From Leucaena leucocephala (Eukaryota > Streptophyta > Magnoliopsida > Fabales > Fabaceae), in the NCBI GenBank assembly GCA_037074615.1, contig CM073535.1, forward strand, positions 13,555,001 to 13,619,000: 64,000 nucleotides of DNA, in the 5' to 3' direction. Below the pieces are notes generated by a model. The model saw nothing but the letters and a program-made list of their open reading frames with translations. It did not search any database and was not told the DNA's origin. Shown here in pieces: positions 14,264 through 25,000 of the stretch; position 1 is the first letter of the stretch, and each line of letters starts with the position of its first letter. The position numbers and the translations under genes were made by a program.

Positions 14264-14275
14264 TGGTATCAGAGC
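14264..14275 (+). other. Primer binding site for initiator methionine tRNA (copia)
   Basis: TGGTATCAGAGC begins one base after the 5' LTR. It is complementary to the 3' end of plant initiator tRNA-Met, the usual minus-strand primer of plant copia elements. Confidence 0.95.
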
Positions 14276-15502
14276 CATGCCGTTTTGTGTTTAAGTTAGG
14301 CTTGATTGTTGATTTATATGATATATGTTAGTAGTAGCCGATCATATAATAAGCGTTGTATGTGTGACATATATGGAATCCGTGTTGTGTATGACATAAA
14401 AGGAATCTAAAAGGAAATTGAAATCGGTGGTGATGCTTTTTGATTTGATCAATTCGCATAGATGGGGTCTAAGAAAACCGAATTCAAATTTGTGATTATT
14501 TGTGAAAACCGAATTCAGATTCGTGATTATTTATGAAACAAAAACAAAAAAAAATTTCTTCCGGGGCGCTGCCCCAGAAACCCCGCCCGCTAACCGGCTA
14601 GCGGGACAGCCGCCCGCTAACCGGCTAGCGGGACTGCCGTAGCTACCTGTTCGTAGCGCAACATAACCGTAACATATGTTACTTTGTGAATGTCTTTTTG
14701 CCCTTCGATTAGATCTGAATATTGATTCTTGAATGTTTGGGTATGGTGAACAATATGGCTCTAGATTGCAAGTGTTGTAATTTTTAAATACGGCCTGCGT
14801 GTCGTGCCTTCCTCTATATACTCTCAATGTACCTTCTCCTCTCATCTCACTCCCCTCGAATGTTAAAAGAGGTTTCTATATGTAATTTCTCTTTTCTTAC
14901 TAGAGAGCTCCTCTCATTGGCTTGAGGGGACTTAGGATAGGTGAGCCATATTGTATCACGTTTGAATTATGCATCTTATGATTAGATCAGCACATGCATA
15001 TTACTTGTATGAGTTACAAACTGGGATACATGCATCCTCATAAAAACAGATAGTTAATTAAGCCCTCTAAAAGAAATCTTAAGTCATAATGCTGTCAATT
15101 TATGAACACTTGTCAAAACCTTGATCGCTCAATTGTGGACTCCACCAAAGTGGGTGCTTTTGAATTATCTTGGGGAGATAAGCAAAGAGTAATGGTGCTA
15201 CTCTCATAGGTTCATTATTGTTTGACTTAATTGAGATTAACAAAACGGTTTTGGATCTCAAGGCATTAGATGGGATTAGAACATGCCAGATCATATGATG
15301 ATAGGATCCCATGAATATCTAAGAGTTACATTTGATGTAATTGGTAAAGGTGTTACCTACCTAAATAACTTAATTTAAGCGTCCTGCCAAAGCGGACTTA
15401 AGTTTGAGCCAAATATGGATCTTAGCCCACTAACTATTGCATTGAGGGTTGTTTATTTAGTGGGAGATTACTAATTACATTGCATATTTTAATTGTAGAA
15501 TC
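14276..15502 (+). other. Untranslated leader between primer site and gag
   Basis: About 1.2 kb without a convincing coding frame. It contains a GC-rich island (14563-14632) that stands out from the AT-rich surroundings: a small hairpin with stem ggggc/gcccc (14563-14575), then two identical 20-bp inverted repeats with stem cccgcta/tagcggg and loop accggc (14586-14605 and 14613-14632). The leader would carry packaging and translation signals, but none can be assigned. The minus-strand frame at 14531-14845 overlaps this island and is rejected as a gene. Confidence 0.75.
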
Positions 15503-15832
15503 ATGACTACTAGTAATACTGCTACATTATCGCTGCGATCTGTCCTTGAGAAGGACAAACTTAATGGGACAAACTTTCTTGACTGGTTTAGGAACTTGAG
15601 AATTGTTCTCAAGCAGGAAAGAAAGGCGCATGTCCTAGATCAACCCATTCCTGAGGAGCCAGCCGCCAATGCTCCCAGAGCTCAGAGAGATGCTTATATG
15701 AAGCATAAGGAAGACTCTGTCGATGTGGGATGCTTGATGCTAGCCACCATGGTTCCGGAGCTCCAAAGAGATCTGGAACACATGGAGGCTTATGAGATGA
15801 TTGTGCATCTCAAGGAAATGTTCCAGCAATAG
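15503..15832 (+). pseudogene. gag: copia gag, N-terminal part, ended by in-frame TAG
   Basis: This is the start of the gag-pol frame (ATG 15503). It encodes 109 residues of the UBN2/retrotransposon gag type, with the typical plant copia opening that includes LNGTNFLDWFRNLRIVLK at about residues 19-36. The frame stops at TAG 15830-15832 in a Gln-rich context (phe-gln-gln-stop), then continues open without a frame change, so the stop is a point mutation. It does not sit at the gag-pol boundary, so it is not a regulated readthrough site. The context fits a C-to-T change in a CAG codon, but this is an inference. The ATG choice follows the family's usual gag start and is the first in frame after the leader. 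Confidence 0.93.
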
Positions 15833-17755
15833 GCAAGGCAAGAGAGGTATGAGACCACTAAGGCCTTACATTCCTGCAAGATGGCTGAAGGTGCATCAGT
15901 CAGTGCTCATGTCTTAAAGATGAAAGGGTACATTGATCACCTTGAACGGCTTGGATTTCCCATGAGCCAGGAGTTAGCTACAGATTTGATCTTAAACTCA
16001 CTCTCGGAAAGTTATGACCAGTTTGTTATGAACTACAACATGAACAACATGGAGAAATCTATTTCTGAACTGCATGGGATGCTTAAAACTGCTGAGCTGA
16101 GTCTTAAGAAGAAACCCAGTAGTGTTTTGATGGTTCAGAAAGGAAAGGGTACGAAAAAGAAAGGCAAAGGCAAGGGGAAAGGTCATGGCCCATCAGGTAA
16201 GACCAAAGAGTCAGGCAAGCCCGAAACCAAGCCTGCACCAAAGAAGGCAAAGCCTCCGAAGGAAAGAGTCTGCTTCTTCTGCAATGAACCGGGTCATTGG
16301 AAGAGGAATTGCAAACTCTACCTCGAAGATCTGAAAAAGAACAAGAAGGATAGCGGGGCTATCGCTTCAGGTATTTATGTTATAGACATTCATCTTTCTA
16401 CTTCCACCTCATGGGTATTAGATACTGCATGTGGTTCTCACATTTGTACAAATGTGCAGGGACTAAAGGACAGTAGGAAGCTGAAAAAGGGCGAGGTTGA
16501 CCTACGAGTTGGAAACAGAGCAAGGGTTGCTGCGTTAGCTATAGGCACTTATGAATTAGTTCTGCCCACTGGGCTTTTGTTAGTTTTGAACAATTGCTAT
16601 TATGTTCCTGCTTTAAGTAGTAACATTATTTCACTTTCTTATTTGGATAAGGAAGGTTTCACTTCTATTGCTGGGAATAGTAGATGTTCTATTTATCGTA
16701 ATGATGTTTTATATGCTCATGGTGATTTGCATGTTGATCATTACATATTAAATTTGGAACAACCCAATCATGGAAATATCTATAACATAACCGCCAAAAG
16801 GGTCAAACCAAACGATTTGAATCCCACATACCTCTGGCACTGTCGTCTGGGCCACATAAATGAGAAACGCATTTCCAAACTTCATCAAGATGGATTTCTA
16901 AACTCATTTGATTTTGAATCATATGACACTTGCGAGTCTTGCTTGTTAGGAAAGATGACAAAGTCACCCTTCACTGGGCACAGTGAGAGTGCCACTGATT
17001 TATTGGGCCTCATACATACAGATGTGTGTGGACCGATGAACACAAATGCCAGAGGAGGTTATTCGTACTTCATAACATTCATAGATGATTTCAGCAGATA
17101 TGGGTACATCTATCTAATGAAACATAAATCTGAATCTTTTGAAAAGTTCAAGATATTTCAAAATGAAGTACAAAACCAGCTTAGCAAAACAATTAAAGCC
17201 CTTCGATCTGATCGGGGTGGTGAATATTTGAGCCAAGAGTTCATAGATCATCTTAGGAGTTGTGGGATACTCTCACAATTGACTCCTTCAGGGACACCAC
17301 AATGGAATGGCGTTTCTGAATGGAGAAATCGAACACTATTAGATATGGTTCGATCCATGATGAGTCGAACAGATCTTCCGCCCTCCTTTTGGGGCTATGC
17401 CCTAGAGACAGCTGCATTCACACTCAATCGTGTTCCATCTAAGGCAATCGAAAAGACTCCATATGAGATATGGACTGGGAGGACGCCTAGTTTGTCTTTC
17501 CTCAAGATTTGGGGATGCGAGGTCTATGTTAAGCAACAAGCCTCAGACAAATTAGCGCCCAAATCCTCAAAATGCCTTTTTGTGGGATATCCTAAGGAAA
17601 CCAAGGGATATTACGTCTACAACCCTGCTGATAACAAAGTGTTTGTTGTCAGAAATGGTATCTTTCTTGAACGAGAATTTATCTCTAAAAGAACCAGTGG
17701 GAGTAAGGTACAACTCGAAGAAGTTCGAGAGCTACAAGACACCACAGAACTGTAG
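15833..17755 (+). pseudogene. gag-pol: copia gag C-terminus, protease and integrase
   Basis: The same frame continues after the first stop; the first downstream ATG is 15881. In order: the rest of the gag domain, a very basic Lys/Gly-rich stretch (about 16135-16255), a CCHC zinc knuckle CFFCNEPGHWKRNC (16271-16312), and the aspartic protease active site with LDTACGSHIC (catalytic Asp codon 16421). The GAG-pre-integrase zinc finger starts at WHCRLGH (about 16835) and ends at CESC. The integrase core follows. All three acidic catalytic residues are present: Asp 17021 (HTDVCGP), Asp 17210 (RSDRGGEY) and Glu 17318 (GVSEWRNRT). The integrase C-terminal part reaches about 17700. The frame ends at TAG 17753-17755, in the linker before reverse transcriptase, again without a frame change. 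Confidence 0.95.
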
Positions 17756-18430
17756 ATGGAAAATAGAGAAGACTCACAACAAGTTGTTGAGACTCCTCAA
17801 GTCACGCAAGGTCCACGAAAGTCTAATAGGACACGACTTCAGCCTCAGAGATATGGATTTCTGATTTCTGATAGTCATGATGTGTTGCTCATTGAGCATA
17901 ATGAGCCGACTACCTATCGAGAAGCTATAGTGGGACCAAACTCCAAAAAATGGCTTAGTGCCATGAAGTCTGAGATGCAATCCATGTACGACAATCAGGT
18001 TTGGACCTTAGTCGACCCGCCTGAAGGTGTAAAAACCGTCAGGTGCAAGTGGGTTTTCAAAGAGAAAACTGACATGGATGGCAATGTAAATGTCTTCAAG
18101 GCACGACTGGTTGCAAAAGGTTTTACTCAAACTCATGGTGTGGACTATGATGAGACCTTTTCCCCAGTAGCAATGGCCAAATCAATCAAAATCCTCTTTG
18201 CTATTGCAGCATATTATGACTATGAAATATGGCAGATGGACATCAAGACAGCCTTCCTTAATGGAAAGCTCCTTGAGGATGTGTACATGACACAACCTGA
18301 AGGGTTTGTGCGTTCCGAGGTCTCTGGTAAAGTGTGCAAGCTTCAAAGGTCCATTTATGGACTAAAGCAAGCCTCTCGGAGTTGGAATCATCGTTTTGAT
18401 GAAGTAATCAAAGAGTTTGGATTTCTTTAA
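17756..18430 (+). pseudogene. pol: copia reverse transcriptase, N-terminal half
   Basis: This continues the same frame from an ATG directly after the TAG at 17753. It has a linker with the RKSNR motif seen before RVT_2 domains, then the copia reverse transcriptase (RVT_2): CKWVFKEKTD, FKARLVAKGFTQTHGVDYDETFSPV and QMDIKTAFLNG, where the Asp in the MDIKTAF motif (about 18239) is the first catalytic acid. Then come PEGF and YGLKQASRSWN. It ends at TAA 18428-18430 within a conserved stretch (GF-stop-NIDEPCVYK), and the frame continues open beyond. The stop therefore splits the polymerase before its YVDD box, so this copy cannot make a complete enzyme. Confidence 0.95.
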
Positions 18431-19486
18431 AACATTGATGAACCTTGTGTGTACAAGAAGGTTAGTGGGAGCACAGTTGTGTTTTTGGTACTCTATGTCG
18501 ATGACATCCTACTTATTGGGAATGACATTCCTACCTTGCAGATTGTCAAGTCTTGGTTAGGAAAGTCTTTCTCGATGAAAGACTTGGGTGAAGCCACCTA
18601 CATCCTAGGAATCAGGATCTATAGAGATAGATCTAAAAGACTTCTGGGACTCAGTCAGAGTACATACATAGACAAAATACTACATAGGTTCAGTATGCAC
18701 GAATCAAAGAGGGGTTTCATACCCATGTCTCATGGTACTCACCTCAGCAAAGATCTGTGTCCTAGTACATCTGATCAGCGAGGTCGCATGAGTAAGGTTC
18801 CATATGCCTCGTCCATAGGATCTATCATGTACGCCATGTTATGTACTCGACCGGATGTCTCGTTTGCCTTAAGTATGACTAGCAGATACCAACAGGACCC
18901 TGGTGAGGGCCATTGGACTGCTGTCAAGAATATCCTTAAGTACTTAAGAAGGACTAAGGACTTATTCTTGGTCTATGGTGGATTGGATGATGAGCTCTGT
19001 GTAACTGGTTACACAGATGCGAGTTTCCAAACTGACCAGGACGACCAAAAATCGCAGTCTGGATACATATTCCTCCTCAATAATGGAGCAGTAAGCTGGA
19101 AGAGCTCTAAGCAGGGCACTGTAGCAGATTCTGCAACGGAAGCTAAGTATATAGCAGCATCTGATGCAGCTAAGGAAGCCGTTTGGATCAGGAAGTTCAT
19201 CACAGAACTAGGGGTGATACCTACCATCTCAGATCCAATAACTTTGCTCTGTGACAATAGCGGTGCTATTGCACAGGCCAAAGAGCCTAGGTCACATCAA
19301 AGGACCAAGCATATACTCAGGCGATTTCATCTCATCAGAGAAATCAATGATAGAGGTGATATAAAAATATGCAAAGTAGCAGGAGAAGATAATGTTGCTG
19401 ATCCTCTAACAAAGCCGCTTGTGCAGGCAAAGCATGAGCGTCATGTCAGGTCAATGGGAATTAGTCAAATTAATGATTGTACCTAG
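18431..19486 (+). pseudogene. pol: copia reverse transcriptase C-terminal half and RNase H
   Basis: This is the last piece of the single frame (first ATG 18449). It starts with NIDEPCVYKKVSG and the catalytic YVDD box (18494-18505), then SMKDLGEATYILGI and the palm/thumb segment. RNase H follows with its acidic residues in TDAS (Asp 19016), TEAKY (Glu 19139) and CDNSGA (Asp 19253), and the terminal copia motifs RSHQRTKHI and NVADPLTKPL. It ends at its natural TAG (19484-19486), four bases before the polypurine tract. No frameshift exists anywhere between 15503 and 19486; only three stops break the polyprotein. Confidence 0.95.
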
Positions 19487-19490
19487 TACA

Positions 19491-19500
19491 AGTGGGAGGT
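19491..19500 (+). other. Polypurine tract of the copia element
   Basis: agtgggaggt directly precedes the 3' LTR (TGTTGG at 19501), the expected place and composition for the plus-strand primer. Confidence 0.9.
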
Positions 19501-21310
19501 TGTTGGAAATCGTGCCCTAGGGGCCAATCATTGTCTTATGAACATTATTGATTTATGAATTTATTAATTGAATTATCATATTATTTGCATGTTTACTATG
19601 ATAACCATCCTTGAATAATTCATGATATTATCCTAAATGTCCCTGGTCGATCATCTATGTGGGAGCACAGATGAAATAAGACCAGTATAACTTTGAAGAT
19701 GTATAGAGATATAAATCAAAGTCATAAGCACATGTAAGAGTACAGGGTGTTGGACCGACCCGCTATGAGAGAACTGCATGGGTAACGTCATAAGCTTCTC
19801 TCATATACAAACCATGTCAATATGCCCTTTGACCTGAGATCATCATGGATTCCTACATGACAAAACGCTCAGCTTTGACCTAGTCAAAAGTCACTTTTGA
19901 CCGAGTGATCATAAAGACTATGTTCGGGCTTAGTGGTTTTTCATGCGGAGGAATGTGAATGGTCAAGATGGAATTTGTCCCTCATATTCGTGGAGAGATA
20001 TTACTGGGCCCCTCGATGAGTGAGTCTGAGAAATGTATGGCCATACTGTAATGGAAAGGTAGTTCCATTTCTATAGTCAGACTACTCAGGGATCGAGAAA
20101 GTAACGGTCAGGAATAGGAGGATAACATTATCCATGCCTCATCCATGACCAAAATATCGCGTGACAGAAGGGACATGATATGGGTGTATAAAAGGTTACA
20201 TCGTTTATCGATCCTCATATGATTTGGGTAGTTGTTATGTCTTGCTAGAGACCGCTTGTGACTTGTGGGCTAGTATAGCAAATGGCCCACTGCCAACTTC
20301 ATATGGGCCTACAGGGTCGCACACAAAATAGCCCAACACGAGCTATGATGTCCAGATTCATTGAATCTAAGACATGTCTAGATTCAATGAATGATCCAGG
20401 GTGGATATATATATTTATTTATATTTATATTCGTATATATATAAATTCGTATATATATTATATATATGAGATATATGAGATTTAATTTATAAGGATAAAT
20501 TAAATCTCTATCACGTTTGAAATTCGAAATTCAAATTGATAGGATATCTCATATAAGAGATATTTATAAGATTTAATTTATAAGGATAAATTAAATCTCT
20601 ATCACGTTTGAAATTCGAAATTTAAATTGATAGGATATCTCAAATTTGATTTATGGGAATAAATCAAATATAACTCAGTCTCATCTTTATTTAAAGTTAA
20701 ATAAATAGGTAATTAAATCTGTGGGACGGATTTAATATTATTTTATTTAATTAGTTTCTTATAAAATTATACAATATATGATATTGTATCAATTCGGAAT
20801 TAATATAAGATTAACTCCAAAATCCAATTAGGTTAAGTGGAAAAACACATAGCATCCTCTATATCTGATTGGAGGAGCTACGTTTGAACATAATACAGAA
20901 CACAAAAGCCGAACGGAATCTGCAAAAGGTTTGCAGACAAGAAACTGCCGAAATAGAGACGGAGACTTGTGAAAGCCTTGGAGGGACAGGAGACGCTAGC
21001 ACGTCGTTCGTGGTTGGAACGCTGTTCATGTGGATACCAGTAGAGGAAGCCGACCTGAGGCGTCGACTTCTTGTGATCGAAAAGAGACCACCGTCCGCGG
21101 AGAGAATCTGTGAAGGTCGCTGAGGAATACTCCGTCGATTTCTTGCGATCAAAAAGAGATCACCACCCACGTAGAGAAGCTGTGAAATTCGCTGAGCAAC
21201 ACTAAGGGTAATGATTCTTTCCACTTGACTTAAACACATACGGCAGATCCTGGCAAGGAATGGAAAATTTTTAAAGTTTATTTCCGCTGCGTGTCTTCTA
21301 ATTCCTTACA
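19501..21310 (+). repeat. 3' LTR of the copia element
   Basis: 1,810 bp, the same length as the 5' LTR, with the same TATA box (20187-20195) and both internal duplications (from 20479 and from about 21063). By eye it differs from the 5' LTR at about 20 single positions and no indels. It is followed by the target duplication TAAGT (21311-21315). Confidence 0.97.
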
Positions 21311-22088
21311 TAAGTTATATTACTTACATGGCACTATAGGATGATATGCTAGTATCCATGGTGTATGATTCTGTACTTCTGTTTTGAGGCTGACACGTTG
21401 TGACGATGGTTATAACATCTAACATCTAAACCAATGAATTTTAACCTGAAATTTGGCATGATTATAGTTAAGATATAGAGATTTCAATGGACACCAAGAA
21501 AGCCTCAATTGGTTAAGAATTCGATTTTTTATGATTTTTTGAAGTTAGAATTAAGATCTGGAATTAAGATAAAATGAGCTTTGAGAGGCAGTGACATTCA
21601 CGCAATGATTTGATATATCAAATGAATGAATTTTTCTATGACATTTTATGATCTTAAAGAGGACATATAGAGCTTCAAATCCATAGGTAACATGGTTTAT
21701 TTGGATAAGTAACCAAAGAGAAATAAATTTTTTAAGTTAAGTCAAAGAAACTGGAACCCCCAGATTTTACCAAATGAACAGTGATTTTTAACCAATAAAC
21801 TGATTTTAGGTGGACAAGGAAACCTCAGTTTCATATTTTTTACTAAAATTTCTATGAAATAGATTTCATTAGAAATTGGAACCACATTATTTAGATTTTT
21901 CTACAATTAATTATGAATTTTTAAAGTAGGGTACATGTTCTATAATTACCAAATGAATAGTAAAAGTGAACAGTATTCCCCCTAGAGCAATTCTTTTAAA
22001 AATGGATGTTTTCAACACAAATGATCATGTAATTGATTCCAATGACTTCTAATAAAGTATGATTGAGGTTAAAACTATGGATATGGCA

Positions 22089-25000
22089 CCATGCCTTTAT
22101 GGGCTTAATTGCCAATCATCTAGGACCTCAAAACAAATTTTTTAAAAATAAGCTTGCTCCAATTACCTTTCTCTATTTACGGGTAAAATTTGGGAGTGTA
22201 ACATTTTCTGAAAATTTTGGGTTATTTAGTGCTCAATTTCTCAAAGTTACAAATTTTTGTTTGAATTTGACATATTGCACTTTAGTCCCTAAATTTATAA
22301 AATTTATTTTGGTCCCTCACCTCAAATTTCAAAATTCTAATTTGGTGCCTTATTTATAATTTCAAAACTCAAATTTGGTCCCTAAGTCTTCCATTCATAT
22401 TTCTTTCCTTTTGTGATAACTATATCAATTCTTCACGACTTTAAATTCCATTATAAATTCTACAAAAGTCTTTTTTGAGTTATATCAATTTCATAAATGC
22501 CTTTCTGTCATTGTTGTACACCATACTAACCCTAAGGGCATAATAGTCATTTTATTCTTCTTTACACTATATCAGGATATATTCTGACTCTGGTCATTCA
22601 TTTATGTGTCCCTTTTCACCTTTTAACTATGTCCCAAATGACCAAAATGCCCTCAATTTATCTCTAGTCCAATATTACAACAGAGGGACACCTTAGCATT
22701 TTTGAACTTTTTAGGGTTTTTCTGGACATTCGCCCAAAGTATAGTTAGGGTGTTTTACTGGGCCTATGGGACACCAACTTGAGCCTTTAATTGGGTCCTA
22801 TCACTTGATAGGCTTAATTCCCAAGAAAACTAAGTATTTATCGTGTGTATTATATCACACTAAATACTATCATAAATTGTAGATAAGTCCTTTTTGAGTT
22901 ATGTTAGTTTCAAAAATTCTAATATTAATTAGGAGAATTTTCTATAAAAGTTTATCTGATTAGAAGGTCAAGAAGATCCTCTAATAATCTTTAGACTTTA
23001 AAAATTAATATCAATTATCTAGGACTTCAAATCAAAAATTTGAAAAATATGCTTGCTCCAATTACCATTCTCTATGTACGGGGAAAATTTGGGATTATAA
23101 CATTTTTTTGGTAATTTTGGGTTATTTATGGCTCTTTTCTCAAAATTATAATTTTTCCCTTGAATTTGACAAATTCCACTTTAGTATCTGAATTTATAAA
23201 ATTTATTTTGGTCCTCGCCTCAAATTTAAATATTTCAATTTGGTCCCTTATTTGTAATTTTAATGCTCGAGTTTGGTACCTAAGTCTGACATTCATATTT
23301 ATTTCCTTTTCTGATAACTATATCAATTCTGCATGACCTTAAATTCGATTATAAATTCTACAAAAGTCTTCTTTGAGTTATGTCAATTTCATAAATGCCT
23401 TTAGGACATTGTTGTACACCATAGAAACCCTATAGGCATAATCGTTTTTTAATTTTTCTTTGCACTGTATCAGGATATATTGTGAGTCTGGTCATTCATT
23501 CATATGTCCTTTCTGACCTTATAATCGTGTCCCAAATGACCAAAATTTACTCAATTCATCTCTTGTCCAATATTACAACATTTTTGCATTTTTGCACTTT
23601 TTAGGGTTTTTCTGGACATTAGCCCACATGACTATTAGGGTAAATTACTGGGCCTATGGGATGCCAACTTGGGCCTTTAATTGAGTCCTATGCCTTTATG
23701 GGCTTAATTTTGAAGAAAACTCACACAAAAGTATTTATCATGGGTATTATATCCGTGTAAATTCTATTATAAACTCTAGAAAAGTCATTTTTTAGTTCTG
23801 TTAGTTTCATAATTTCTTATATTAATTGTGAGAATTTTCTAAAACATTTTATCTGATTATAAGGTCCAGAAGATCCTATAATAATCTTTATACTTTTAAA
23901 ATTAATATCAATTATCTAGGACCACAAAATTTGGGATTAGAACATTTTTGGGTAATATTGGGTCAGTTTTGGATCAATTTCACATAATTACAATTTTTCC
24001 ATTGAATTTGACAAAATGCACTTTAGTCCCTGAATTTATAAAATTAATTTTTGTCCCTCACCTCAAATTTAAAAATTCCAATTTGGTTCCTTATTTATAA
24101 TTTCAAAACTTGAATTTGGATCCTAAGTCTTTCATTCATATTTCTTTCCTTTTCTGATAACTATATCAGTTTTGCAAGACCTTAAATTCGATTATAAATG
24201 CTACAAAAGTCTTTATTGAATTATGTCAATTTCATAAATGCCTTTGGGTCATTATTGTACACCAGAGTAACCCTAAGGGCATAATGGTGTTTTTATTCTT
24301 CTTTGCACTGTATCAGGATATATTATGATTCTGATCGTTCATTCATGTTCCCTTTTGATCTTTTAACTATGTCCCAATTGACCAAAATGCCCTCAATCAA
24401 TCTCTTGTCCAATATTACAATAAAGGGGCATTTCCGCATTTTTTTTATTTTAGGGTTTATCTGGACATTATCCCACATGACTATTAGGGTATATTACTGG
24501 GCCTATGGAACGCCAACTTGAGCCTTTGACTGTGTCCTATGCCTTTATGGTCTAAATTCACAAGAAAACTCACCCAAAAGTATTTATCGTTTGAATTATA
24601 TCACTATAAATTCGATTATAAACACTAGATGAGTTCTTTTTTAGTTCCGTTAATTTTATAATTTCTTATTTTAATTGTAAGAATTTTCTTAAAAATTTAT
24701 CTGATTATAAGATCCAGAAAATCTAGTAATAATCATTATACTTTAAAAATTAATATCAATTATGTGGGACCTCAAAATCAAATTTCTACAAATATGCTTG
24801 CTCTAATAACTATTCTCTATTTATGAGTAAACTTTTGGCTTGCAACATTTTCGGGTAATTGTGGGTTATTTATGGCTCAATTTCTCATAATTATAATTTT
24901 TCTCTTGAATTTGATAAATTGCACTATAGTCCCTGAATTTATAAAATTTATTTTTGTCCATCACCTTAAATTTAAAAATTCCAATTTTGTCCCTTATTTC

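Larger units (their letters stand above)
12453..21310 (+). mobile_element. Nearly intact Ty1/copia LTR retrotransposon, Angela/Tork-like
   Basis: An 8,858-bp element with two 1,810-bp LTRs beginning TGTTGGAAAT and ending CCTTACA, an initiator-Met primer site just inside the left LTR, one gag-pol reading frame in the order GAG-PR-INT-RT-RNase H, and a polypurine tract abutting the right LTR. It is flanked by the perfect 5-bp duplication TAAGT (12448-12452 and 21311-21315). The order integrase before reverse transcriptase defines copia. The LTR opening, the ~1.8-kb LTR length and the gag start suggest the Angela/Tork lineage; that lineage call is from memory. The LTRs differ at about 20 positions by eye with no net length difference, so insertion is recent. 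Three in-frame stops make this copy non-autonomous. Confidence 0.97.
10126..22088 (+). mobile_element. Ty3-type solo LTR, split by a nested copia element
   Basis: The LTR begins TGTCATATCC (10126) and ends GGATATGGCA (22088). Removing the copia element and one copy of its target duplication leaves 3,100 bp, close to the 3,111 and 3,115 bp of two sister LTRs. It sits inside an array monomer: the left flank ends gggtccCACG and the right flank starts CCATGcctttatggg, so the 5-bp target duplication is CCACG/CCATG with one C/T difference. A TATA box (ctataaatac) lies at 11366-11375. There is no internal region, so this is a solo LTR produced by LTR-LTR recombination. The open frame at 11275-11709 is an LTR by-product. 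Confidence 0.88.

Noticed and set aside
15830..15832. The in-frame TAG as a programmed readthrough site between gag and pol
   Set aside because: It falls inside the N-terminal part of gag, not at the gag-pol border, and two more stops of the same kind occur downstream.
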